In this document: positions 13,501 to 22,993 of the stretch, piece by piece
Layout of the letters: every line of letters starts with the position of its first letter
Position numbering within the stretch: the stretch's first letter is position 1
From: Emmonsiellopsis sp. PD_33
Lineage: Eukaryota > Ascomycota > Eurotiomycetes > Onygenales > Ajellomycetaceae
DNA length: 64,000 nt
Direction of reading: 5' to 3'
Assembly (NCBI GenBank): GCA_032988165.1
Contig: JANTQF010000108.1
Location: forward strand, 1 to 64,000
Translations under genes and position numbers: made by a program
The notes under the pieces: model-generated
Databases searched by the model: none
What the model was told of the DNA's origin: nothing
The model's input: only the letters and a program-made list of their open reading frames with translations

Positions 13501-14274
13501 ATGCCGACCCGCGCAATCCATGTGATGCTTCATGCAACAAAATCTCGTATTACCAACATGGCACCCGATTGGCTAGCTCAAAAGCCCATCCCCGCAGCCT
13601 TTCGAGATGGTCGCGCCTACATGATCGATCCCGGGATGGTCGTGCGGGCCACATTTGTTAAACGCGAAAACCCTGAAGTCCGCCAATCCAGGTTCCTGTT
13701 TTGCACGCGCGTCCACCACGAGCGTCCCGTCATAATCATAGTTGCGCCAGACGCAGCAATCATAGCTGCCGGTTCACGGTCGTGCAGCAAGCACCACCCA
13801 CCTCGCTATGCCAAATATGCCACCGGGGAACGGGTCACTAGGGTGATAAAAACTGTGCATGGAGCGTACAAGAAGATTAAGGATCTTTATATACGAAGAC
13901 CGAGCGCCCCCCGTTGCAATGATTGCGCGGAGGGCTTCCTGTGCCTAGAAGAACAGCTCAAGAAGCAGACGAAGACCATGCATGATCTGTGTCGTAAGAA
14001 GGCTCTATTTCCGCGCGACAAGCTGCATGCGATTATTGTGATGTCAGCCACGGGAAATGGGTCTGTTGATTTCCCATCGCACCAGAAAATAATCGTTGAC
14101 ACATTGCGCTGTCGGATCGAGGATATTAGGGTGGTTCACGTCAATTGTACCGGGCTATATAACGACGCAGATCAAAGAACAGTAGTTCTTGATGGGACAG
14201 GGGCACGGCCTACGTTGTTCGTTGAGGGAAAGGTCATTGACGTTTGGGGAGGACAGAGTGCTTCGAAGGGCTAG
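13501..14274 (+). CDS. hypothetical protein, 257 aa
   Basis: I do not recognise this protein. It is an uninterrupted 258-codon ORF starting with ATG after a CT-rich leader. It is basic, with repeated His/Cys/Lys residues, including two Cys clusters (CSKHH near residue 100 and CNDCAEGFLC near residue 140) that could bind metal (inference only). There is no signal peptide or convincing transmembrane helix. Near the C-terminus, segments such as RPTLFVEGKVIDVWGG look like beta strands of a folded domain. It lies between the carboxypeptidase and the Rce1 gene on the same strand. The ORF is long for a chance frame at this base composition, but no family or intron supports it. It may be a lineage-specific gene. 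Confidence 0.6.
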   Translation: MPTRAIHVMLHATKSRITNMAPDWLAQKPIPAAFRDGRAYMIDPGMVVRATFVKRENPEVRQSRFLFCTRVHHERPVIIIVAPDAAIIAAGSRSCSKHHPPRYAKYATGERVTRVIKTVHGAYKKIKDLYIRRPSAPRCNDCAEGFLCLEEQLKKQTKTMHDLCRKKALFPRDKLHAIIVMSATGNGSVDFPSHQKIIVDTLRCRIEDIRVVHVNCTGLYNDADQRTVVLDGTGARPTLFVEGKVIDVWGGQSASKG

Positions 14275-14955
14275 ATGCTTCCACCCGTTGGAACAGGGTT
14301 GAGAGGAACGGTGCCCGGGAATCTTTATGCCACATCAATCAATATTCCAAGGAAAAAGCCGTGTGAATTTGTTCCCTGTTCTGTGTTAGTCTTTTGTTTT
14401 CTGCTTTATTGAGGTTACGATTGGGTAGTACTTACTGGCGTATTAGCAGCATATTGGTCAATCCTAAAGAAGTGTGTGAGAAGGGCCCTGTATGAAACAA
14501 ATAGAAATATATTGCATTTGAGAAAAGTTGCACCCATTACGTTGGAAGGCTACTGTTGTCATTGTCATCGTTTGATATGAGGTTGAGCCCTTCTGCAATC
14601 TGTTGGAAGCCACGCGAACGCCAAGACATGCCAGCCAACCTTAAATTCAACGTCACCTCATCCTTCTGCTCACATTCAGCCTCACTCTCGGGCATTGTGA
14701 TACAGAGAGCGAGGTGCCTCCCGCCAGTTACACGCGTTGAGAGCGACTCAGACGAGGTGATATGCCGCTTAGCCGCCTAGAACCCTGTCATTAAGCGCAT
14801 AGAGACCCGCGGATCCAACCCCCTAACGCGTCGGGATACCACGGCTACAGAGCTCCACTCCTCGTTTCAGGGATCAGATCTCCCTCGTAGCCGCCCGAGA
14901 CGCAAAGCCTGGCTGGGGGAGGCTGTTTATTATTGGCCATCATTGATACGGTACT
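14275..14955. other. intergenic, nothing recognisable
   Basis: Holds the 3' flank of the hypothetical gene and the promoter of the Rce1 gene. Only short ORFs are present (for example 14556-14780) and none carries a recognisable motif. Confidence 0.6.
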
Positions 14956-16255
14956 ATGGCGCCTACGGGGTTGATGGACCGGCTGAAAAGCCTCTACAAC
15001 AAAGATGTTGGTATGTGGTTATGCACTGTCCTTTGCCTGGATGCTACATTTGACAAATTTGATGGACAATTGATACATGGCATGTTCCGTTATCTGCCAA
15101 TGCATGCTAATATGGCCGTCAACGTATAGCAAAACCCGAGCCTGTGCTTTCGATATACACGGCCATCTTTTTCTCGGTGCGTTGTGCTTATATTCGTTGT
15201 TTTGATTAAGACGCCGGACAAATCCTCTGCTCGGTCTTACTCTTCTCAAATTAAAAAGACCAAAGATCCGTATAGCTAACCAGATGATTGTAGGTATTCT
15301 TTACTTTGCTCTACATCATCCCATTCTACGTTGATCCCGCAACCCGGCCGTCTCCCACTCTAAGTAGGGATGCGCCGTCTGTGATCAAGACGAGAATCCG
15401 AGCCGTTACAACATCATGTTTCTTCTGCAGTTTGGGGGTGTTCTTCTTTTTTGTTTATAAAGCCAATTACCCATCGACCGAGGCTCTACATTTGCTAGGA
15501 TGGTGGCCCATCAGCCCATTGGATATCGCCAAAAGCTTCCTTCTTATCGCGTTACTCTTTATGGGCCCGCTGTTTGAGAGCGGAATTGTCGAAGGAGAGT
15601 GGAGGCGTTGGATTCGCGGACGCTGGGTTGCGGAAACGCTTGGTGGATGGATTGGCTGGAGAAACTTCGTCGCTGTTAGTCCTCATTTCTTATGTATATT
15701 CTCAACCCGATTTCTAACGTCATGCAGGGACCAATCACCGAGGAAGTCATATTCCGCTCAATAATTATTCCGCTGCATTTGCTAGCCGACCTCTCCGCTA
15801 CCCGGATAGTTTTCATCACGCCTCTCTACTTCGGAATAGCCCACGTTCATCATTTCTATGAATTCCGACTCACCCACCCGCATACCTCCTTTGGTCCATC
15901 CATCGCCCGTACATTGTTCCAGTTCAGTTACACCACCATATTCGGCTGGTTCGCCACGTTCCTTTATCTGCGAACCGGCTCCTTGCCCGCGGTGGTCCTT
16001 GTCCACTCCTTCTGTAACTACTGCGGCCTACCTCGACTATGGGGCCGCGTGGAAGCCCAAGAATTCGTGGTTTCTCCCATCGCTAGGGGCAAAGAGGACG
16101 GTGATGCCGCCCACAGCTACGTTGCGCGTAAACCACTATCTATCGCATGGACGATTGCCTACTACGTACTTCTGGTGGCGGGCGCTATTGCCTTCCGTTC
16201 TCAAATTTGGACATTGACCGAATCGCCGCATGAACTGGCATCGTTTACGACCTAA
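14956..16255 (+). CDS. rce1: CAAX prenyl protease 2 (type II CAAX endopeptidase, Rce1)
   Basis: ER-membrane endopeptidase that removes the last three residues (AAX) from prenylated CAAX proteins such as Ras, Rho GTPases and a-factor-like pheromone. Exons: 14956-15010, 15130-15176, 15294-15674 and 15728-16255, giving 336 aa, a usual length for fungal Rce1. Seen: several hydrophobic helices, and the ABI/CPBP catalytic motifs in order: GPITEEVIFRS with the Glu-Glu pair at 166-167 and Arg171, FGIAHVHHF with His200, and HSFCNYCG with His254 and Asn258. Conserved RPSPTLSRDAPSVI sits after the first helix. The first two exons are short (55 and 47 nt). They were placed by the family's N-terminal pattern MAPxGLxDRLKS and by in-frame splicing. 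Confidence 0.93.
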
Positions 16256-16961
16256 ACTCCACTATTCGGATATTTGGATTGTTCACACCGACTGTGCGCT
16301 TGGCATTACTTTTACAGAAGCAAGTGCCTGAACGGATGCACTTTTGATCGTTTGTTAGCAGGCATTTCATAGAAAGCGCAGAGCCTATATGTTTTGGAAG
16401 GTTAGAAATTGCTACTTGCTGTAGCGGCTGGTAAAGGAATTAGATCCCTCCTGGCGTTTGCGACTTGTTACCAAAGCAGTTCATTTACAGCACCTTATAG
16501 AGTACCCCGCATGTTACAAGCCAGTATAATTATTACTCTACATGGCTCTAGAACTTATGTTAATAATTATAATCGAACCCTTGCATTATTTCGACATTTA
16601 AAAAGATATCATAAAAAATAAGTTTATCAAGAGGCGATGCTCGGCATTGTTCCCCGATATGGCCGAGCACTTCCATATTCTGTTAATTCCGAATACAAAC
16701 TTCCAGGGCCGGGATTCGGGAACGTCAACCTTTAAAGCTCCGAGTGCATCTATCCAGGTGCCCAACTACTGCAGATTCGACAATTAATTCCTCTCGCCCT
16801 TGGGACTGTCTCCAGCTATACCAACACGGTGCCATTACTCCCGAGGCGAAAATAACAATGCAATGACAACTCGGCCCAAAACAACCAACCAACCAACCAA
16901 ACCATTAACTATCCTATCCCCATCCTCTCAATATCAATAACCACCCACCCAGTCACCCACA
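16256..16961. other. intergenic, nothing recognisable
   Basis: 3' flank of the Rce1 gene, then the promoter and CA-rich leader of the Aim32-like gene. It contains an AT-rich stretch at 16520-16630. No coding signal was seen. Confidence 0.6.
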
Positions 16962-18222
16962 ATGCCACGAACCAACCGCCTCCCCAATACCCTCATCCTC
17001 TCAATCCGCGAATGCGCCAGTCCAACCCCAACCCGCCTAACGCGTAACCCCACCGCGCACCTCTCCTCGCGCCTCGCCTCTTCGTCCTCGCGCGCCGCCG
17101 CCCTCTCCCGCCGCATCTCCATCCCGCCCCCGTTCCCCGTAACCTCCACATGCCCGGAACCGTCATGTTCCTGCGCGCCCACGCCGGCGATGCCCGAAGG
17201 GCTGGAGATCGACCATGCGCAGAACCTCAATGGGACGATGGCGGCGTATTCGCAGCAGGTGTTGATCTCGACGGGGCGGGGTGATTGGCGGAGCCGGATT
17301 GAGGAGGATGGGGTGGGGTGTGGATGGGGGGAGTTGGCGAGGGGGTTGAAGGGGTTGGTTGGGAGGGGTGGGGGGTTTGCTGATGTGAGTGTGCTATGTT
17401 ATTTCGTATTGCCATGGGGGAGGCAGGGGCGGGGGGATGCTTTACGGAAATGAATACCATGCTAACGTGCTGAAATAGCCATACAACAACATCCTAATCA
17501 CAAACTCCTCCTTCGCACCGCACCAACCCATGCCAACGACCCCTTCCCCTTCCACAACCCACACCGCCTCCGCCCTCCTCTTCCCCTCCTTCACCTACCT
17601 CCCCACCATCCCCCTCGACAAACCAAGCCTAACCAACCTCGTCCGCGCATTCCTCCTCCCCACAACCCCCCACCCAGCCCACAACGTCCTCCCAGCCGCC
17701 CAGAAGGCGACCATGTCCCGCGTCCCAGCCCTCCAGCCCTCCTTCGAAAACAGGACAAGCATCCAACACTCCCCCACAATCCTGATCTGCGGCCACGGGC
17801 ACCGCGATCAACGCTGCGGAATCATGGGTCCGCTGCTTCGTGACGAGTTCCGACGCGTCTTGAGAGATAGGGGATTCTCTGTTCGTGACGGCGGCGACAG
17901 CAGCAGCAGCAGCGATACAGGCGGCGATGCGGGCATAGTCGACGGCGTCGGGCAGGCAAATGTGGGGTTAATAAGCCATATTGGCGGACATAAGTATGCG
18001 GGGAATGTGATTATATATCTACCGCCGGCGCTGGAGTTTCCCAATGCGACTGAGGAGGATCGGGGGGTTGGGGTGTCGTTGAGGGGGAAGGGGGTTTGGT
18101 ATGGGCGCGTGGAGCCGCGGCATGTTGAGGGGATTGTGGAGGAGACGGTGTTGGGGGGGAGGGTGGTTAGGGATCATTTTCGGGGTGGGGTTGGGGGAAA
18201 TGGGGAGATTTTGAGGTTGTGA
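16962..18222 (+). CDS. aim32: Aim32-type sucrase/ferredoxin-like protein (thioredoxin-like [2Fe-2S] ferredoxin)
   Basis: Member of the sucrase/ferredoxin-like family that includes yeast Aim32, a mitochondrial thioredoxin-like iron-sulfur protein linked to redox quality control of imported proteins. Exons: 16962-17384 and 17479-18222, giving 388 aa. Seen: an N-terminus rich in Arg/Ser/Thr with few acids, fitting a mitochondrial presequence; a Cys-rich segment CPEPSCSCAP near residue 67; and the family signature ICGHGHRDQRCGIMGP, followed later by HIGGHKYAGNVIIYLP. The Cys and His residues of these motifs are the usual cluster ligands. The GC content and pyrimidine bias of the coding strand are extreme, especially in exon 2. 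The gene is convergent with the secreted-protein gene at 18485-19258, only about 260 bases away. Confidence 0.88.
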
Positions 18223-18228
18223 GGGTTT

Positions 18229-18243
18229 TGGGGGGGGGGGGGG
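18229..18243. repeat. G homopolymer tract in 3' flank
   Basis: About 14-15 consecutive G residues directly after the Aim32-like stop codon; length variation or sequencing error is likely here. Confidence 0.9.
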
Positions 18244-18484
18244 ATTATATGGGGTGATGAAGGATGTACGATATAGGATGCATGTGTTGAATAGACATAG
18301 AAGTTATAGATTTGGTGTTGGATATCTGGTTATTAATAGATGGTAGTAAGGACGGTTGGATAATTATAACTATTAACGTTCAAGGGAAATGTTGCATATC
18401 CAGGAGCGCCGAAAAATATGCCGTTGCCTGACAAAGGAAGATGAGAAAGCCCGAGGAAGAAAAAAGATGGAAACCAACACCCCC

Positions 18485-19258
18485 TTAATCCACATCAACA
18501 GGCGCCAACACCCCCTTCTTCGAATTATAATTCTTCGTCACCTGCTCCTTGCTACTTCCACGAACCGTATACTCCTGCGCACTCCCACACTTGTGCAAAT
18601 GTCCAATCTCCGCATGGCTCAACTTAATCCCCCACCCGAAATCATTCTTCTTATTCGAGTTATCCCAATTATACCGATCAAACGCATGCGCCTTCCAGCG
18701 CACGGTCAGATCCCCATTCTTCGCGCGCGAAATCACTCCCGACACCGCATACGAGTACTCGCCCAGCGCATAGTACCAGTCATAGTTATGCGGGGCATCT
18801 GTCGCTTCGTTCCACGCCTCCCATTGCTTCCAGGTGCTGACGAAGGGTAGGTCGACCCAGGGCCCGATGAAGGTGTCTAGCTTGTGCTTGACTGTCTTCT
18901 CGGCGAGGGCGTGGATATCGTTTTTGAAGGCCGGGGTGCTTTTCATCATCGCCTGCACGCTAACGTCTAGGTCGTCGCCGCTTTCGCCGAGGTAGTGGTT
19001 CATGGCGCGCGCGGACTGGACCCAGCCTTTGGCGGCGAAGGCGACTACACCGCCTTTGAGGAGTGTGTGGATTTTCCAGTCATTTGGGCTGCAGAGCCAG
19101 ATGGAGTTGTATTCGCCGGAGCCGTCGCCGGCTTGTGGGGTTGGGTCTTTGGGGGGGGCGGGGATGTAGGCGCGTTTTTGGATAACGGGGCTGGCGAGGG
19201 TGAGGGGGAGGAGAGAGGTGAGGAGGAGGGCGGAAAGGGAGCGGGCGGTGAACAGCAT
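18485..19258 (-). CDS. secreted protein of unknown function with a DRYNWD-type domain
   Basis: Single-exon gene of 257 aa. The ATG at 19258 puts a clear signal peptide first (hydrophobic LSALLLTSLLPLTLA), followed by a dibasic Kex2-like site in VIQKR, so the mature protein probably starts at AYIPAP. The mature part is soluble, Trp/Tyr-rich and without transmembrane helices. A C-terminal block contains YDWYYALGEYSYAVSG, then FDRYNWDNSNK and AEIGHLHKCGSAQEY. The pattern DRYNWD, then a Leu-His pair, then Gly-x-Ala-x-Glu-Tyr resembles, from memory, domains at the C-termini of some large secreted bacterial proteins. I cannot name the family or an activity. It could be a small secreted enzyme, an effector or an antimicrobial protein. 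A TATA-like TATATATAAG on the minus strand lies just upstream (about 19335-19344). Confidence 0.85.
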   Translation of the reverse strand: MLFTARSLSALLLTSLLPLTLASPVIQKRAYIPAPPKDPTPQAGDGSGEYNSIWLCSPNDWKIHTLLKGGVVAFAAKGWVQSARAMNHYLGESGDDLDVSVQAMMKSTPAFKNDIHALAEKTVKHKLDTFIGPWVDLPFVSTWKQWEAWNEATDAPHNYDWYYALGEYSYAVSGVISRAKNGDLTVRWKAHAFDRYNWDNSNKKNDFGWGIKLSHAEIGHLHKCGSAQEYTVRGSSKEQVTKNYNSKKGVLAPVDVD

Positions 19259-19285
19259 GGTTTGTTTGTGTTTTGCCTGTGGCAA

Positions 19286-21895
19286 GTGGGATATGGAGGT
19301 TTGAAGAGAGGGGGAAGATGTATGGCTTGATGCTTATATATATTAGACTTATTGATTGATCCAATTTTCCTGCTGATCTTGTAGATCTGGAGTGATTTTC
19401 AGTGGGGGATTGGCCCCATTAAATACAACGCCGTCAAGGTAGATTGCCGTCGAATAATATTAGAGCTGGATGGTTCCTGGGATGTTAACCTGAGGGTGAT
19501 CATGATGGAGAATCCAAAGGTCCCGATACGGGCCAACTCGTATTGCTCCACAGGAAGCGAGTAAAGAGGCACTGCCATGATGCCGGGCCCAAGAACAGAT
19601 CAAGTTCACACTAACAATCTGCGCATATGAAGCCAGAGGCAGCGAGCGCAAAACAAGCGTCCTCGGAGCTAGTGCCCAAAATGCAACTTCCTGGGTGCCT
19701 GGGTAGGGACTTCACCAGAAGAGGGCAAATAAAACCTACCCAAGCCTGCAGAGAGAAGGGAAGCTGAACTAAGCCCCAGAAGCTAGGTTGTCTGAGGTTG
19801 TATCCAGCTGGTTGACGCATGGCAACTGGCACCATTCCGGGCCGATCTTCTGCAACAGAAGCAAGCCCTTTCTTTAGTCCAGTTTTTCTGAATGGTGCCA
19901 AATCTATTAATAGTAAGACCTGGGCTGAAACCGGAGCTTGGCAGGGCAGTTCAGCAGCCCAAGGTATGTTGATTGTTCTGCAATGTGGGATGCTCGTGTT
20001 CGTTGGGGCGATGTCGTCGTTGATATCTGCAGAGCAGAGCCGCAAACCTTAAATCTAGGTTGCCAAGCATCCGCCAAGCTTTTTGAGGCTATGGTTTGAC
20101 ACGTGGGGATTGGCTGATCGCTGAGGCTGAGGGCACAGACCAGAGATGGACGGACACCAAGCCACACGTACTAGTAGTTGACTTGCGGGGGACACGGCCC
20201 TGCTGGACGACAACTTGAAGTTTTGACGTGTTGGCAGAGTTAATTGGCGAAGTGGTAAAATGACATGAGGTGGGTTTTGGTAATGGCAATGGATGCTGTA
20301 ATTCCCTGAGATATGCTGACATAAACAAATTATGCCAAGCATATAATACGCTAAGGTTAAAGGGGAATAGCGCATGGGTTTCTGAGGCCCAAACCTTCTG
20401 CTTCTTCAAACTTCGAACTTCGCGAACTCAACCATTGAATTTCCCGTCGCATTGGCAGGCCGCGCTGGGTTTTTGCTTTCCCTGAACCATCATTCTGCAA
20501 ACTTTGCAAGTTGTTCTGACCTTATTATTTGACTAGTGGGAATAGGGAGTACCACTGCGCTTTGCCTCTATACTGGACCTTAGGAGTTCTCCAGGACCGG
20601 CAACATCTAGGGCTAATGCCGACCCGTTCATGTTGCCTAGGGACCCTGCGCTGTATATCTTATGGCTTCAAAACCTACTGGATAGTGTCATTATTGATCT
20701 ACGAAATCTGTCTCGTTTCCCCGTTCTCATCAAAGTTTTGACCCGTCAATTTTGAAAAGTTGCACCACACCGGACCTGGCAAGTTTATTAAGGCTACGGA
20801 GCCTACCACAGTTGCATGAGGACCTGACCTTTTCATAGCATTAGGATGGTTTCTATGCCCATGATACATAGCACGGAAGGGACCATCGCATGCAGTTTTC
20901 CCATCTTGCGCTTCTGTACAATTAGTATGTCCATATTGTTGGTTATTCCGAATTACAACTAACTCGCGGGATATATCAGTTATCCGGGGGCCTCATCATA
21001 CGGAACACCCCCTATACTAGCCTCGATATAATCGGGCGACTCCCGTGGAGCGAACTATTAGATGAAATACGATCTTCCCCGTCCTTTACTGAGTCCCTAG
21101 GATCTATCTAGCGACTCGCTTCCGACTGCTGCGACCGTAGGTGAATCCGATGTCATGAACCAGTTCCGATCTGGCCAGCTCCCTATCGGGGTCTCCCTTT
21201 TAACAGACTCTTTTCTACGCTTTTCGCTGCTACTAAACTACTTGGCTTGCCCTTTTACCGCACCATTTGCCCTTGCCGGGTGCGGCTTTGAGTTTCCTTT
21301 CGGAGCTGTTAAATCTGTTCTCGCGTTTCAAAATTGTATCGCTCGAGTCTCGATATGCTCTAAAGGATGATAGCACTGTGGATGGTTCCCTTCCTACATT
21401 CAATATGGCTGGGTTAGCCTCACGGAGTTTCCGCTGGCCATAAACACGGGGGTTTCCCCATATATCAGCCATTTCCACCGCATCCATGCGGCTATTACCT
21501 GATTGCCCCTGGATATAGCGACTATTTCAAATCTAGTTGGGGTTGTTCCTGCATAGACTGCTTCAAACAGAAGTCTGTATAACAGTCGCTCGTGGCCAGA
21601 GCAAAACCACATAAAATTTGCCACACATCGCTCCGTACAAGGTAACTTTGCGACTGAGTTATCCCTATACTTCATGCAAACATGATGGACACTTCCAATA
21701 CTTCCTATCGTCAGAATGGCTCTTCCTGCACATATTCATCACCTTTGCAAATATAAATAATCGAGATTCTTCTTTGATTTCTAGACTTCTCTCTGCATCA
21801 CGGCGGGATTAATCAGCATACGAATCCTACAACTTACCACACGACGATTCTAACAATACTAATCAATTCTTTGGTGTCAAGTTCAATCAGGTATT
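19286..21895. other. long intergenic region, no gene recognised
   Basis: About 2.6 kb with only short overlapping ORFs in all frames. None has a family motif. The right end (about 21750-21895) looks like a promoter and leader for the candidate small gene that starts at 21896, with ATATAAATAA at 21751-21760 about 140 bases before its ATG. Confidence 0.55.
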
Positions 21896-22175
21896 ATGCC
21901 CTCCAGATTATCCACACCTGCATTCCCTCAAAGCCGGGACATAGCATCAAACCCCGCCGCGGTGAGTAGTTAGGATCATCATGTTATTGGCGTGCTAATA
22001 TGGGACATTAGACACCCACCCCTCAGCTTTGCTCCTCTGAATCGACGTCTGTACGAATTGTCTCTCAAGGTGAGTAGGCAAGGAACACCAGTGCCCATAC
22101 AAATTTGAAACATGTATACTGATTGATGTAGATGTGCCTAGCCTATTATCTCACCTGGAAGAATTGTTCACATGA
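21896..22175 (+). CDS. candidate small spliced gene, 55 aa, unknown function
   Basis: I do not recognise the protein. The case for a gene rests on splicing signals. Exons are 21896-21961, 22012-22069 and 22132-22175, joined in frame to 55 codons plus TGA. Both donors are GTGAGT. The first intron (50 nt) has a GCTAAT branch-like element and ends TTAG. The second (62 nt) has ACTGATT and ends GTAG. Each intron contains in-frame stops or a frame change, so all three exons are needed. The peptide starts MPSRLSTPAFPQSRD, is Ser/Thr/Pro-rich in the middle and ends with a short amphipathic leucine stretch (SLLSHLEELFT). A TATA-like element lies about 140 bases upstream. A longer or alternative gene model is possible, since an exon-2-like sequence recurs at 22283. 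Confidence 0.4.
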
Positions 22176-22993
22176 GGTGTTCGATCATCTAGTATATTGC
22201 TTGGACAAGTCATTGTGCCCAGGATGGATAAAAAGATTACCCGAGCCTAAACCTGGGAGCTGCGGGGACTGCAGAGGACAAACACCCACCCCTTAGCTTT
22301 TGAAAGTTGGCCATCAAACCTTTCGGCTGGTTTCTCATAGCTTTCATGCTGCCCTTTTGCCGTCCTGGTTTTGTTTGTGGGGATACGATTCGACGCTTCT
22401 ATTCGATATCCCCAATTCAATGATGCGCCTATTCAAACGGATATTATCCTCGTTTTCGGTCGCCTACAATGGTTATGTTTTTGCAATGCAATCTATGTAT
22501 TTAGGGAATCCAGCACAGTTGGTTATAAGGGTTTAAGCTACCGCCCGCCGCGGCTTCTTGAATTTGCTCCTGCTTCTACATCTCCCCCCTTTTTTCTTTT
22601 TCTTGTAGAGCCAGGGAAGTATAGAATCCGCTATATATAGTTTTTTATCTCTCGTTTCAATAGATGCCGGGAGAAACCATACATAATTCCTTGAATTTCC
22701 AACTGTCCTATTGAGTAGGTTATATGACTATTAGCTATTCCAACGCTCTGAGCTGAAGACTTTAACTTGAAAGCAGAACTTTTACCCTTTCCATGGCGAG
22801 CGTGGTGATGATCGGGCTTATCTGATAAGATTGACGCTAACCTAATATGTGATAGCGCATTTGAAGCTCTCGAATTTCGCGACATCAACCATGATCTTGG
22901 CGGACAGTTCCCGCCGCATCGGCACAACCACGCTCGTTATTTGATGGTCTGACCGTCTTTTTAGACGGAACAGGGGCATATTTGGGGGACGCG
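22176..22993. other. intergenic, LeuRS promoter side
   Basis: No gene recognised. A near-copy (18 of 19 bases) of the start of exon 2 of the preceding small gene lies at about 22283-22301. The rest should hold the promoter of the leucyl-tRNA synthetase gene. Confidence 0.5.
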
